From Parachlamydiales bacterium (GTDB lineage: Bacteria > Chlamydiota > Chlamydiia > Chlamydiales > Simkaniaceae): a stretch of DNA of 6,326 bases. The DNA lies in NCBI GenBank assembly GCA_030641465.1, contig DAOWHK010000137.1:1-6326 (forward strand), read 5' to 3'. Positions 1-6,326 of the stretch are shown here, piece by piece. The stretch's first letter is position 1. Each line of letters starts with the position of its first letter. Position numbers and translations under genes: made by a program. Below the pieces are notes generated by a model. It was given only the letters and a program-made list of their open reading frames with translations. It made no database searches and had not been told where the DNA came from.

Positions 1-233
1 ACATCACCCTCATCAATTTCCTCTCCTGCTGTAAAAAGTTCAAGGTATCTTCCTGATGTAACATCCATATTCACTCCGTCCCAGTTGAAATACTTTGTAG
101 CGTCTCCGATATAAAATTTGCCTCTATTGGAATCTGAATCATCAATTCCTAAAATAAATCCCGATTCTGTATTGTCAAAATCTGTTTTTCCTGCGGCGAT
201 AAAACTATCACCAGTTCCTTCCACTACGGCCAA
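1..233 (-). CDS. Partial phage tail-fibre/virion-like protein fragment
   Basis: Read on the minus strand, the sequence stays open from a TAA at 266-264 to the left edge (87 full codons). The translation contains GFILGIDDSDS followed by KFYIGDATKYFNWDG (bases 119-75). This 'G-F-x-x-G-x-D ... K-F-x-I-G-D-x-x-x-Y-x-x-W-D-G' pattern is familiar from C-terminal parts of phage tail-fibre and host-specificity proteins and from uncharacterised metagenomic virion-like proteins. There is no ATG in the frame. The only plausible starts are TTG at 233 (used here) and GTG at 224, and neither has a Shine-Dalgarno sequence upstream. The frame could therefore be the 5' end of a gene with a rare start, a decayed fragment, or a piece joined here by assembly. 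The product is a structural or adhesive domain at best; no enzymatic motif is visible. The rest of the gene would lie left of the window. Family resemblance is from memory of the motif, not from a search. Confidence 0.5.
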   Translation of the reverse strand, partial: MAVVEGTGDSFIAAGKTDFDNTESGFILGIDDSDSNRGKFYIGDATKYFNWDGVNMDVTSGRYLELFTAGEEIDEGD

Positions 234-247
234 AACAATTTGTTTTG
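231..247. repeat. Short perfect inverted repeat in the manC leader
   Basis: CAAAACA (231-237) and TGTTTTG (241-247) are perfect reverse complements separated by ATT. The sequence sits between the phage-like frame and manC, just upstream of a TATAAC box at 254-259. It is followed by an A-run on the plus strand, and read on the minus strand it is not followed by a T-run, so it does not look like an intrinsic terminator. It could be a small operator or chance in AT-rich DNA. Confidence 0.3.
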
Positions 248-253
248 AAAAAA

Positions 254-269
254 TATAACGAGTTTAAGG
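254..269 (+). promoter_or_regulatory. Possible -10 box and weak RBS for manC
   Basis: TATAAC at 254-259 matches five of six bases of the sigma-70 -10 consensus, but no good -35 hexamer lies 16-18 bases upstream. AAGG at 266-269 is the only purine-rich Shine-Dalgarno candidate; it is 13 bases from the ATG at 283, longer than optimal. manC is thus likely transcribed from just upstream of itself, but the signals are weak. Confidence 0.25.
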
Positions 270-282
270 CTGATCTACCTTT

Positions 283-1320
283 ATGAAAATTATTATTTTA
301 GCCGGCGGCAGAGGAACAAGGCTTTGGCCCCTTTCCACAAAAAATTCCCCAAAACAATTCTTGCGAATAAATTCAGAGGACTCTTTTTTACAGCAAACTT
401 TAAAGCGGTTTAAAAAAGCAGGACTTGTCCATCAAATCCTAATTTCTACTAGCAAAGAATTTAGCCATCTTGCCAAAGAGCAAGCAAAGACTGTTGCGCC
501 TCAACTTGCAGATCAAGTGCTGATTGAGCCTTGTAATCGAGGGACCGCGGGATCAGTTGCTTTTGCCGTGAAACACATGATGGAAAATTTGGGATGTGAG
601 GAAACAGAAACATTTCTTGTATGCCCTTCAGACCATTATTTTAAAGATGAAATGGAGCTGATTGACGCTCTTTCTGATGCTAAAAGTATAGCAGAAGAGG
701 GAAAAATTGTTCTTTTTGGAAAAACCCCCTCAAGTCCAGAAACGGGATACGGATATGTCAAGGTTGGGAGCCCAATTTCTAAAAGAGTATTTGAAGTGGA
801 TAAATTTGTAGAAAAACCTGATGAAGAAAAGGCTAACTACTTTATCAATGAGGGGGATTATCTTTGGAACTTAGGGACATTTGTTTTTCAAATTCGGCAT
901 TTTCTCAAAGAATTAGCAGTTCATGCAGCAGCGATTTATCAGTGGTTTCAGAAAGATTTTAAAACGTGTCAATTAGCCTATCAAACGCTTCCAAATATTT
1001 CCATCGACTATGCGCTTATGGAAAAATCTACAGAGATTGCACTCATTACAATTGACACGTTTTGGTCCGATATTGGCTCTTGGGATAACATATATGCCCT
1101 TTTAGAAAAAGATGATCATCAAAATGTAAAACTTGGGAATGTAGTTGATATTGAAACAAAAAATTGCTTACTTGTTAGCCAAAAAAAAATGATTGCTACA
1201 ATTGGCGTTGAGGATCTTTTGATTGTAGAAACAAAAGAGGCAATTATTATTGCAAAACGGGGCGAGTCTCAGAAAGTGAAGAAAATTGTGGATGAGCTTT
1301 CCGAAGCAGCAGGGAAGTGA
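283..1320 (+). CDS. manC: Mannose-1-phosphate guanylyltransferase (short form)
   Basis: This cytoplasmic nucleotidyltransferase makes GDP-mannose and pyrophosphate from mannose-1-phosphate and GTP, supplying activated mannose (and potentially GDP-fucose or rhamnose precursors) for surface glycans. The 345 residues carry the full set of family motifs: the nucleotide-binding LAGGRGTRLWPLS (6-18) with PKQF (23-26), IEPCNRGT (81-88), VCPSDHY (113-119), TGYGYVK (154-160), the sugar-phosphate-binding FVEKP (175-179), WNLGTF (195-200), SIDYALMEKS (240-249) and WSDIGSW (261-267). It ends near residue 345, so it lacks the C-terminal cupin phosphomannose isomerase domain of about 470-residue bifunctional ManC/AlgA enzymes; mannose-6-phosphate isomerase must come from another gene. 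An in-frame TAA at 265-267 lies just upstream of the ATG at 283, which supports that start. The last 74 bases overlap the 3' end of the convergent O-antigen ligase-like gene. The symbol manC follows family usage; a closely related hexose-1-phosphate guanylyltransferase specificity cannot be excluded. Confidence 0.93.
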   Translation: MKIIILAGGRGTRLWPLSTKNSPKQFLRINSEDSFLQQTLKRFKKAGLVHQILISTSKEFSHLAKEQAKTVAPQLADQVLIEPCNRGTAGSVAFAVKHMMENLGCEETETFLVCPSDHYFKDEMELIDALSDAKSIAEEGKIVLFGKTPSSPETGYGYVKVGSPISKRVFEVDKFVEKPDEEKANYFINEGDYLWNLGTFVFQIRHFLKELAVHAAAIYQWFQKDFKTCQLAYQTLPNISIDYALMEKSTEIALITIDTFWSDIGSWDNIYALLEKDDHQNVKLGNVVDIETKNCLLVSQKKMIATIGVEDLLIVETKEAIIIAKRGESQKVKKIVDELSEAAGK

Positions 1321-2458
1321 GAAACCAATAGATCGCAAGAACCGGGTTTAAGCAAATGGCTGCATCTGAAATAGAAACAAATAAAAAGCTTAGTAGACCA
1401 AGAAAAAGCGCTTTTGAATGCGAAGTGTTTCGAAAAGTATTTTTATTTAGTGTAAAAATGAATAGTGGGGCCGTCATTCCAAGAAGGTAGCAGGCAAGGC
1501 CGGTCATACCAAAGCATAGAGTGATAAGAAAATAGACAGGCTCTGTAAAAACAAAAGGCTCTGATGGAAAAAATGTGAGCTCTGAAAGCTGAGGAAAGAG
1601 TAAACTTCGTCCCCCAAATGTTTTATCAAAGAGGAAGCTCCAGTTAAAGTGAAACTGCTCGATAAATATTAAGTAGAGCACGAGAAAAAGGATAAAAAAC
1701 AGGGTAAGTTTTATAAAGGGATTTCGATTTTTTCGAAGATAGAAGGCGTATCCAATTTCCACAAATATTAAGCCTACCCAAACTGTGCGGGATAAAGTAA
1801 GAAGTGCTGCGAGCGTCACAAGACCTCTTTTGAAAATATTTTTTTCTATTACTTTATATATAGGCATTAGCATGAGAAGACAAATTCCAAAAATATTTCC
1901 GTTGTTATAGGTCGAAGTAAGTTTCATCACAAGACCCCGATTATTACACTTTTCACCTACTGCAAAGGCATCTCCAAAAGTGCTTGTTAGAAGGGGGATT
2001 TCGAATAACTTTCCTAGGAATAAGTAGGAGAAAAAAAGGCAAATTCCATAGAAACAGATAAAAAAAATGCCGCGCCTTAGGTGATTTATTAGGCTCTCAT
2101 AATCAATTTTTTCGAGTGCTTCTGAGAGAAACAAAAGAAAAATGTAGGGCAGTGCAATGATATTAATTAAAAATGCAAAAGAGAGGCCGCTTGACGTTGT
2201 TCCGTTATTTATATGAGCAAGAATTGCGACTGCTTGAAAAGGGATAAGGCAAAGAAGCGCTAAGACCCGCTCCTTTGTAAGAAGGTATTGCCGTTTACTG
2301 GCAAAAAAAGCGCCAAGGGCTGCTAAGCAAAAATAACCCCAGTAGATCGGAATGGACCCAACTATAAAACCGCCTTTTGGAAAATAGAGGAGAAAGGTTA
2401 CAAGAAGGCACGTGAGATGAAGGATCACGGGCCTATGAAAAAATCTGATTTGTTTCAT
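1247..2458 (-). CDS. O-antigen ligase/polymerase-like polytopic membrane protein
   Basis: This 403-residue, strongly hydrophobic protein has about 11 predicted membrane segments (near residues 10-26, 32-52, 65-83, 92-112, 129-149, 184-201, 211-240, 250-267, 306-334, 347-365 and 368-385). There is one larger soluble loop at about 268-305. STYNNGNIFG (182-191) and TLSRTVWVGL (221-230, with R224) resemble the conserved core of the WaaL/Wzy O-antigen ligase superfamily. The loop's GGRSLLFP (282-289) recalls the periplasmic arginine-containing motif of these enzymes. Such proteins transfer undecaprenyl-linked glycan to lipid A-core, or polymerise repeat units, on the periplasmic face of the inner membrane; ligase and polymerase cannot be told apart by eye. 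The ATG at 2458-2456 overlaps the topA stop as ATGA. The bases just upstream of it contain no Shine-Dalgarno sequence, so translation probably depends on topA. The last 24 codons, covering the end of the final membrane segment and a polar tail, overlap manC on the opposite strand. Confidence 0.75.
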   Translation of the reverse strand: MKQIRFFHRPVILHLTCLLVTFLLYFPKGGFIVGSIPIYWGYFCLAALGAFFASKRQYLLTKERVLALLCLIPFQAVAILAHINNGTTSSGLSFAFLINIIALPYIFLLFLSEALEKIDYESLINHLRRGIFFICFYGICLFFSYLFLGKLFEIPLLTSTFGDAFAVGEKCNNRGLVMKLTSTYNNGNIFGICLLMLMPIYKVIEKNIFKRGLVTLAALLTLSRTVWVGLIFVEIGYAFYLRKNRNPFIKLTLFFILFLVLYLIFIEQFHFNWSFLFDKTFGGRSLLFPQLSELTFFPSEPFVFTEPVYFLITLCFGMTGLACYLLGMTAPLFIFTLNKNTFRNTSHSKALFLGLLSFLFVSISDAAICLNPVLAIYWFLTSLLLRKAHPQFSSLSETRPVLQ

Positions 2459-5028
2459 TTTTTGAGGAAATGAGGACTAAGAATCCCTGCAAGTTTCATC
2501 ATATCTATTGGATCGCTTGATCCAAAAATTTTTGTCAGTTTTGCGTCTGGAACGATTAATCTTTTGTTTTTTGGGTCTTGGAGATTATTCGCTTTAATAT
2601 ATTCCCAGACTTTTTTAGTAACATTTCCTCTTGTCATTTCCGCTTCTCCAGTAAAGCTCGAAAGCTCAGGAGAAAGGGGGTAAGATGGCATTTTTCGTGC
2701 GACTTTGTTCTTTGTAGGACTTTTTTTTGCCGTAGCTTTTTTCCCTTTGGTTGCAGTTTTTTTACCTTTAGCTCCAGCTTTTCCTTTTGTTTTTTTGACA
2801 TAAGGAGTTTTTGGATGATTTGGGTACTTATCAGGAAGCGTTTCTAAATCATTGCCGATGATGTCGCAATCGGGATAATTTGAGCAGCTAAAGAAAATTT
2901 TTCCAAATCGTGAGCGCCGTTGTTGCAGTTTCCCATCGCATCCAATTGCTGGGCAGGAGGGCATATTTTCAGGAAGAGCCTCTCCTTTTTTCGGGATATT
3001 TACAATTCCATTGCACTCTGGATATTTTGTGCAGCCGAGGAAAGTTCCAAATCTTCCATAACGAATTTTCATAGGCGATTGACATTTTGGGCAACTTTGA
3101 TCCCAGTCAAACCCTTCTGCGTAGTCATCTTTGTTAAACTCAAGCGCTTCAATGGGCACTGTAAACTTGCAGTCAGGGTAGTTTGAGCAGCCGTAGAAGT
3201 ATTTATCCCGTGACCATATTTTATGTAGTTTAGATCCACATTGAGGGCAATCGATATCGGTCAATATTTTTGGAACGTGAGCTTCTTTCTCGGCAACCTC
3301 AATCACAGGAAGGAATTTTTCCCAGAATTCTCGGAGAAAGCTTTTCCATTCCATCTGACTTTCTGCAATTTTATCGAGATCATCTTCCATATGCGCTGTA
3401 AACTTCGCATTCATAATGATGGAAAAATGCGTTTCAAGCATCGCAGCAATGATTTTCCCAAGTTCTGTTGGTTTGATGAAAAGACGTTCTTTTGTAGTAT
3501 AGGTGCGGCTTTGGATTTTATTCATGATTGCAGCGTATGTCGATGGCCGGCCGATACCTGATTTTTCCAGTTCTTTTACAAGCGATGCTTCTGTGAATCT
3601 TGGAGGGGGCTTGGTAAAAGATTGCGCAGAGTTAACTTTTTGCAGGATTAATGATTGCCCCTCTTTTAAATCTGGAAGAGACTTATCATCATCTGCATGA
3701 CTTTCTACATCTTCTTTTTCTTGATAAACGGCAAGAAAACCCTTAAATTTAATGATGGATCCAGTAGCTCGAAGCAGCATGTCTTGATCAGCTTTGATAT
3801 CACAGGAGACAGTGTCGTAGATAGCAGGATTCATTTGCGAAGCAATGAAGCGTCTCCAGATAAGCACATAGAGCTTATATTGATCTGTTGTAAGAAACTG
3901 TTTAATTGCGTCAGGTGGGTGGTTAATGTTTGTGGGCCGTATTGCTTCGTGAGCGTCTTGAGCACTTTTTTTCGTCGCGTATTGACGTGCTTTTTCGGGA
4001 AGATATTCTTGCCCGTATTTCGATTTAATAAATCCGCGAGCAGCAGTAAGTGCTTCAGGTTCAACTCGTACGGAGTCTGTACGCATATAAGTAATTAAAC
4101 CTTCAGCGCCTTCGGATCCCATATCTACCCCTTCATATAGACTTTGGGCAATTCCCATAGTTCTAGAAGCGCCAAATCCATAATGACGACTTGCTTCTTG
4201 TTGAAGAGTGGAGGTGATAAAACAAGGAACTGGGTTGCGCTTTTTCTCCTTTTTCTGAACAGATGTAATGGTATAGTTTGAGTTATTTAGCTTAGAAACG
4301 ATTTCTTTTGCTTGGTTTTCATTTGAAATCGTAAACACTTCCTTTCCAGGAATAGGTTCTTTTTCTAGCTTTTTCCCAGATACAGAGTGCAAATAGGCAG
4401 AAAAAGAGGCTTTTTTTTCTTCAGCGTGAAATAATCCGTCAATATTCCAGTATTCTATTGGATTGAATGCGTCAATTTCTTTTTCCCTGTCGACCACAAA
4501 TTTTAGGGCGATCGATTGCACTCGACCAGCAGAAAGACCTCCGTCAGATCCCCGCTTAATACGCCTATAGAGAATGGGAGAAATTTTATAACCTACAATT
4601 CTATCAAGTAGCCGGCGCGCTTGCTGCGCATCGACCAAAGATTGATCAATAGAGCGCGGATTTTTAATGGCTTCAAGTACCGCATCTTTCGTAATGGCGT
4701 TGAATGTAACTCTTTGTATTTTAGATGCTTTTGGAAGAATTGCGGCGATATGCCAAGCAATAGCTTCTCCTTCGCGATCCGGATCGGGCGCAAGTAAAAT
4801 ATTATCACAGGATTTTGCAGCTTTTATTAATTTTGCAATGACATCTTTTTTTTCAGGAAGTGTTTCATAAGCGGGCTCAAAATCATTTTCGAAATCAATT
4901 CCAAAGCCTTTTTTGGGAAGATCGCGGATATGACCGACAGATGATTCCAAGACATAGTCGTTGCTTAGGAATTTTTTTAGTGTTTTGATTTTCGTCGGGG
5001 ACTCAACGATGATTAATGTTTTTCCCAT
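2455..5028 (-). CDS. topA: DNA topoisomerase I with C-terminal SWIB domain
   Basis: This type IA topoisomerase relaxes negative supercoils through a transient 5'-phosphotyrosine link. The N-terminal TOPRIM domain shows IVESPTK (7-13, E9) and DPDREGE (82-88; D82, D84 and E86 bind Mg2+). LSAGRVQS (165-172) follows, then the catalytic YMRTDS with nucleophile Y314, DAHEAIRPT (358-366) and GIGRPSTYA (491-499). Three four-cysteine zinc fingers come next: C594/C597/C614/C620, C646/C649/C666/C672 and C692/C697/C715/C721. A lysine- and alanine-rich linker (about 743-779) leads to a SWIB/MDM2-type domain (about 782-857, including VTKKVWEYIKANNLQDP). The SWIB fusion is characteristic of chlamydial TopA and is the main taxonomic clue here. 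At 857 residues it is a full-length protein with all catalytic residues present. The start is supported by the canonical MGKTLIIVESPTK beginning and by GGAG (complement of 5038-5041) 9 bases upstream. It is the first gene of a likely two-gene unit with the O-antigen ligase-like gene. Confidence 0.98.
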   Translation of the reverse strand: MGKTLIIVESPTKIKTLKKFLSNDYVLESSVGHIRDLPKKGFGIDFENDFEPAYETLPEKKDVIAKLIKAAKSCDNILLAPDPDREGEAIAWHIAAILPKASKIQRVTFNAITKDAVLEAIKNPRSIDQSLVDAQQARRLLDRIVGYKISPILYRRIKRGSDGGLSAGRVQSIALKFVVDREKEIDAFNPIEYWNIDGLFHAEEKKASFSAYLHSVSGKKLEKEPIPGKEVFTISNENQAKEIVSKLNNSNYTITSVQKKEKKRNPVPCFITSTLQQEASRHYGFGASRTMGIAQSLYEGVDMGSEGAEGLITYMRTDSVRVEPEALTAARGFIKSKYGQEYLPEKARQYATKKSAQDAHEAIRPTNINHPPDAIKQFLTTDQYKLYVLIWRRFIASQMNPAIYDTVSCDIKADQDMLLRATGSIIKFKGFLAVYQEKEDVESHADDDKSLPDLKEGQSLILQKVNSAQSFTKPPPRFTEASLVKELEKSGIGRPSTYAAIMNKIQSRTYTTKERLFIKPTELGKIIAAMLETHFSIIMNAKFTAHMEDDLDKIAESQMEWKSFLREFWEKFLPVIEVAEKEAHVPKILTDIDCPQCGSKLHKIWSRDKYFYGCSNYPDCKFTVPIEALEFNKDDYAEGFDWDQSCPKCQSPMKIRYGRFGTFLGCTKYPECNGIVNIPKKGEALPENMPSCPAIGCDGKLQQRRSRFGKIFFSCSNYPDCDIIGNDLETLPDKYPNHPKTPYVKKTKGKAGAKGKKTATKGKKATAKKSPTKNKVARKMPSYPLSPELSSFTGEAEMTRGNVTKKVWEYIKANNLQDPKNKRLIVPDAKLTKIFGSSDPIDMMKLAGILSPHFLKK

Positions 5029-5037
5029 GCCAAGGGG

Positions 5038-5041
5038 CTCC
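5038..5041 (-). promoter_or_regulatory. Shine-Dalgarno site of topA
   Basis: Minus-strand GGAG lies 9 bases upstream of the topA ATG (5028-5026). It fixes the start that yields the conserved TOPRIM N-terminus, in contrast to the SD-less downstream ligase-like gene. Confidence 0.6.
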
Positions 5042-5119
5042 GTGCTTTATGTAATTATTTGAGGTTATTCCATGAAATTTTCTTATTTGTAACCACAATA
5101 TTCGAGGATAGTCATTAGA

Positions 5120-5149
5120 TATATAATTTATTGCACTAATATTTAACAA
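5120..5149 (-). promoter_or_regulatory. Candidate topA promoter
   Basis: Read on the minus strand, TTGTTA (5149-5144) and TATATA (5125-5120) form a -35/-10 pair with an 18-base spacer, each matching four of six consensus bases. Transcription would begin near 5113, leaving a leader of about 85 bases before topA. In such AT-rich DNA this is only a candidate. Confidence 0.3.
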
Positions 5150-5221
5150 TTTAATTTTTCTGAAAAATATATTGTACTCAGAAATTTCTATAGAGCGAAT
5201 GCAAGCGCTGAATAAATTTAT

Positions 5222-5250
5222 TTGAAAATTATCTGCAAAATTTGTAGAGT
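5222..5250 (+). promoter_or_regulatory. Candidate glycosyltransferase promoter
   Basis: TTGAAA (5222-5227) and TAGAGT (5245-5250) form a sigma-70-like pair with an ideal 17-base spacer, placing the start of transcription near 5257. The leader before the ATG at 5275 would be only about 18 bases, with GGGA (5267-5270) as a close, weak ribosome-binding site. Confidence 0.35.
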
Positions 5251-5274
5251 TGTGTGAAATTAATATGGGATTTT

Positions 5275-6326
5275 ATGAAAACCTTTTTTTCCATTCTAGT
5301 TGTTTTTTGTGTAGGGTTAACCCTTGGTTTAAAGCAAAGCTCAATCAAAAAGACTTTTAAAAAGAAAAAAGCAAAAGAAAAGCCGCTTATTGCTACGGCT
5401 ACGCACCCGGTTATTGAAGATAAGCCCTTCGTCGTTCTTGTCATGTCATATAACAATAGCGCCTATTGTGAAAAGAATTTGCAATCTGTTGTGGATCAAG
5501 ATTACAAAAATTATCGTGTGATTTATGTCGATGACTGCTCGAGCGATGATACCTATGAAAAAGTGCAAAGTTTTGTAACAAAACATCATATGGAAAAGCG
5601 ATTTACCTTGATTAGGAATGAAAAAAATCAAGGAGCTGCTGCAAATTTTTATTCGTCGATTCACACTTGTAAAGATGAAGAAATAGCAGTTATTTTAGAT
5701 GGGGATGATTGGTTTGCGCACCCTTATGTTTTGTCGAAACTCAATGCATACTATGCAAGCTCTGATGTATGGATGACTTATGGAAAATACTTGATGTATC
5801 CCACCTATGCACCGTCTGGTACTACAGAAATGATTAATCCTAAAATCTGTAGAGAAAGAGGAATTAGAAATCATGAGTGGGTGACATCTCATTTAAAAAC
5901 TTTTTACGCCGGACTATTCAAAAGAATCCATTTAAAAGACTTAGTGTATCAGGGAAAATTTTATCCAATGGCCTCTGATCTCGCCTTTATGTTTCCGATG
6001 ATTGAGATGGCAAAAGATCACGTTTATCACGTGCCAGATGTCATGTATATTTACAACGATGATAGTCCCCTCAATGATTATAAAAAAGATGTAGAGCTTC
6101 AACTTGCACTGAACGATCATATTAGTGGGCTTCCTCCTTATAGCCCAATAGAGACTCACCCTGCAATAGACTCCTCAGTTGAAGCTGAAATTGATCGAGC
6201 TGATCTTGTAGTATTTTCCTATAATCGCCCCATGCAGCTTTATGCGTATTTAGAATCGGCAAAAAAATATATCACGGGGCTTAATCAAATATTTGTTCTT
6301 TACCGCTCAGATGAAGATTTTGAAGA
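5275..6326 (+). CDS. Membrane-anchored family 2 glycosyltransferase, 3' end cut
   Basis: The frame is open from the ATG at 5275 to the right edge (350 codons plus two bases), so the C-terminus is missing. Residues 3-19 are a hydrophobic segment, either signal anchor or signal peptide. A strongly basic stretch follows (25-36), which by the positive-inside rule favours a catalytic part facing the cytoplasm. A GT-A fold glycosyltransferase domain begins near residue 51: FVVLVMSYNN (52-61), YVDDCSSDDT (84-93), RNEKNQGAAANF (114-125) and LDGDDW (141-146), whose aspartates would bind the metal and the nucleotide-sugar. From about residue 308 a second domain starts with ADLVVFSYNRPMQLYAYLES (309-328), resembling the first strand and helix of another GT-A fold, so the complete protein probably has two glycosyltransferase-like units. 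Donor and acceptor cannot be read from sequence; its neighbours suggest glycan or LPS assembly. It is transcribed divergently from topA. Confidence 0.88.
   Translation, partial: MKTFFSILVVFCVGLTLGLKQSSIKKTFKKKKAKEKPLIATATHPVIEDKPFVVLVMSYNNSAYCEKNLQSVVDQDYKNYRVIYVDDCSSDDTYEKVQSFVTKHHMEKRFTLIRNEKNQGAAANFYSSIHTCKDEEIAVILDGDDWFAHPYVLSKLNAYYASSDVWMTYGKYLMYPTYAPSGTTEMINPKICRERGIRNHEWVTSHLKTFYAGLFKRIHLKDLVYQGKFYPMASDLAFMFPMIEMAKDHVYHVPDVMYIYNDDSPLNDYKKDVELQLALNDHISGLPPYSPIETHPAIDSSVEAEIDRADLVVFSYNRPMQLYAYLESAKKYITGLNQIFVLYRSDEDFE

Larger units (their letters stand above)
5029..5274. other. Divergent intergenic region between topA and glycosyltransferase
   Basis: This 246-bp AT-rich stretch separates two genes transcribed away from each other, so it should hold both promoters. 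No tRNA-like cloverleaf, small gene or terminator is visible. It contains one perfect 10-bp palindrome, AGAAATTTCT (5180-5189), and an AGCGCT palindrome at 5204-5209. Either could be an operator half or chance. Confidence 0.6.

Noticed and set aside
231..260. Inverted repeat at 231-247 as a rho-independent terminator
   Set aside because: The stem is AT-rich and seven pairs long. A T-run flanks it only on the 5' side when read on the minus strand, and an A-run follows on the plus strand, so neither direction has the stem-then-U-tract arrangement.
1298..1309. Small hairpin GCTT-TCCG-AAGC near the end of manC as a terminator
   Set aside because: The stem is only four pairs, it lies inside the coding sequence before the stop, and no T-run follows.
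3831..4808. Minus-strand open frames of 71-77 codons inside topA
   Set aside because: They are alternate frames of topA on the same strand. The topA frame is intact and carries all family motifs, so no frameshift or nested gene needs to be invoked.
2578..4870. Several plus-strand open frames of 65-133 codons antisense to topA
   Set aside because: They lie entirely within the conserved topA coding sequence, their translations are rich in Phe, Ser and Cys as expected for complement frames, and none has a recognisable domain or good ribosome-binding site.
5072..5092. Tiny ORF (ATG to TAA, six codons) in the topA/glycosyltransferase intergenic region
   Set aside because: It has no plausible ribosome-binding site or amino-acid bias typical of a leader peptide and is expected by chance in AT-rich DNA.
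5229..6159. Minus-strand open frames antisense to the glycosyltransferase
   Set aside because: They are short and without motifs, and the plus-strand frame over the same bases has clear GT2 motifs and is open for 350 codons.

Overview
This AT-rich bacterial window probably comes from a member of the Chlamydiota, most likely an environmental (Parachlamydiales-type) lineage. The main evidence is a type IA DNA topoisomerase I that carries a lysine-rich linker and a C-terminal SWIB domain after its zinc fingers. That fusion is well known from chlamydial TopA. The assignment is an inference from one gene, and nothing else here fixes the taxonomy.

Layout, left to right: (1) 1-233, minus strand: an edge-truncated reading frame whose sequence resembles repeats or domains found in phage tail-fibre and virion proteins. 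It has no ATG and looks foreign to its neighbours. (2) 283-1320, plus strand: a short-form mannose-1-phosphate guanylyltransferase (ManC type), which makes GDP-mannose. (3) 1247-2458, minus strand: a polytopic membrane protein of the O-antigen ligase/polymerase (WaaL/Wzy) type. Its 3' end overlaps the 3' end of manC by 74 bp, tail to tail. (4) 2455-5028, minus strand: topA, overlapping the ligase-like gene by an ATGA so that the two are probably co-transcribed and translationally coupled. (5) 5029-5274: a 246-bp divergent intergenic region with candidate promoters in both directions. (6) 5275 to the right edge, plus strand: a membrane-anchored family 2 glycosyltransferase with the beginning of a second glycosyltransferase-like domain, cut by the window end.

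Three of the four well-supported genes (GDP-mannose synthesis, a glycosyltransferase, an O-antigen ligase/polymerase-like protein) point to an extended, possibly mannose-containing, surface or membrane glycan. This is noteworthy because the classical Chlamydiaceae make only a truncated LPS. topA is a housekeeping gene embedded between them. No tRNA, rRNA, CRISPR array, insertion sequence or convincing rho-independent terminator was seen. I did not find a clearly new defence or mobile system; the most unusual points are the gene-overlap architecture, the two-domain anchored glycosyltransferase and the phage-like fragment at the left edge.
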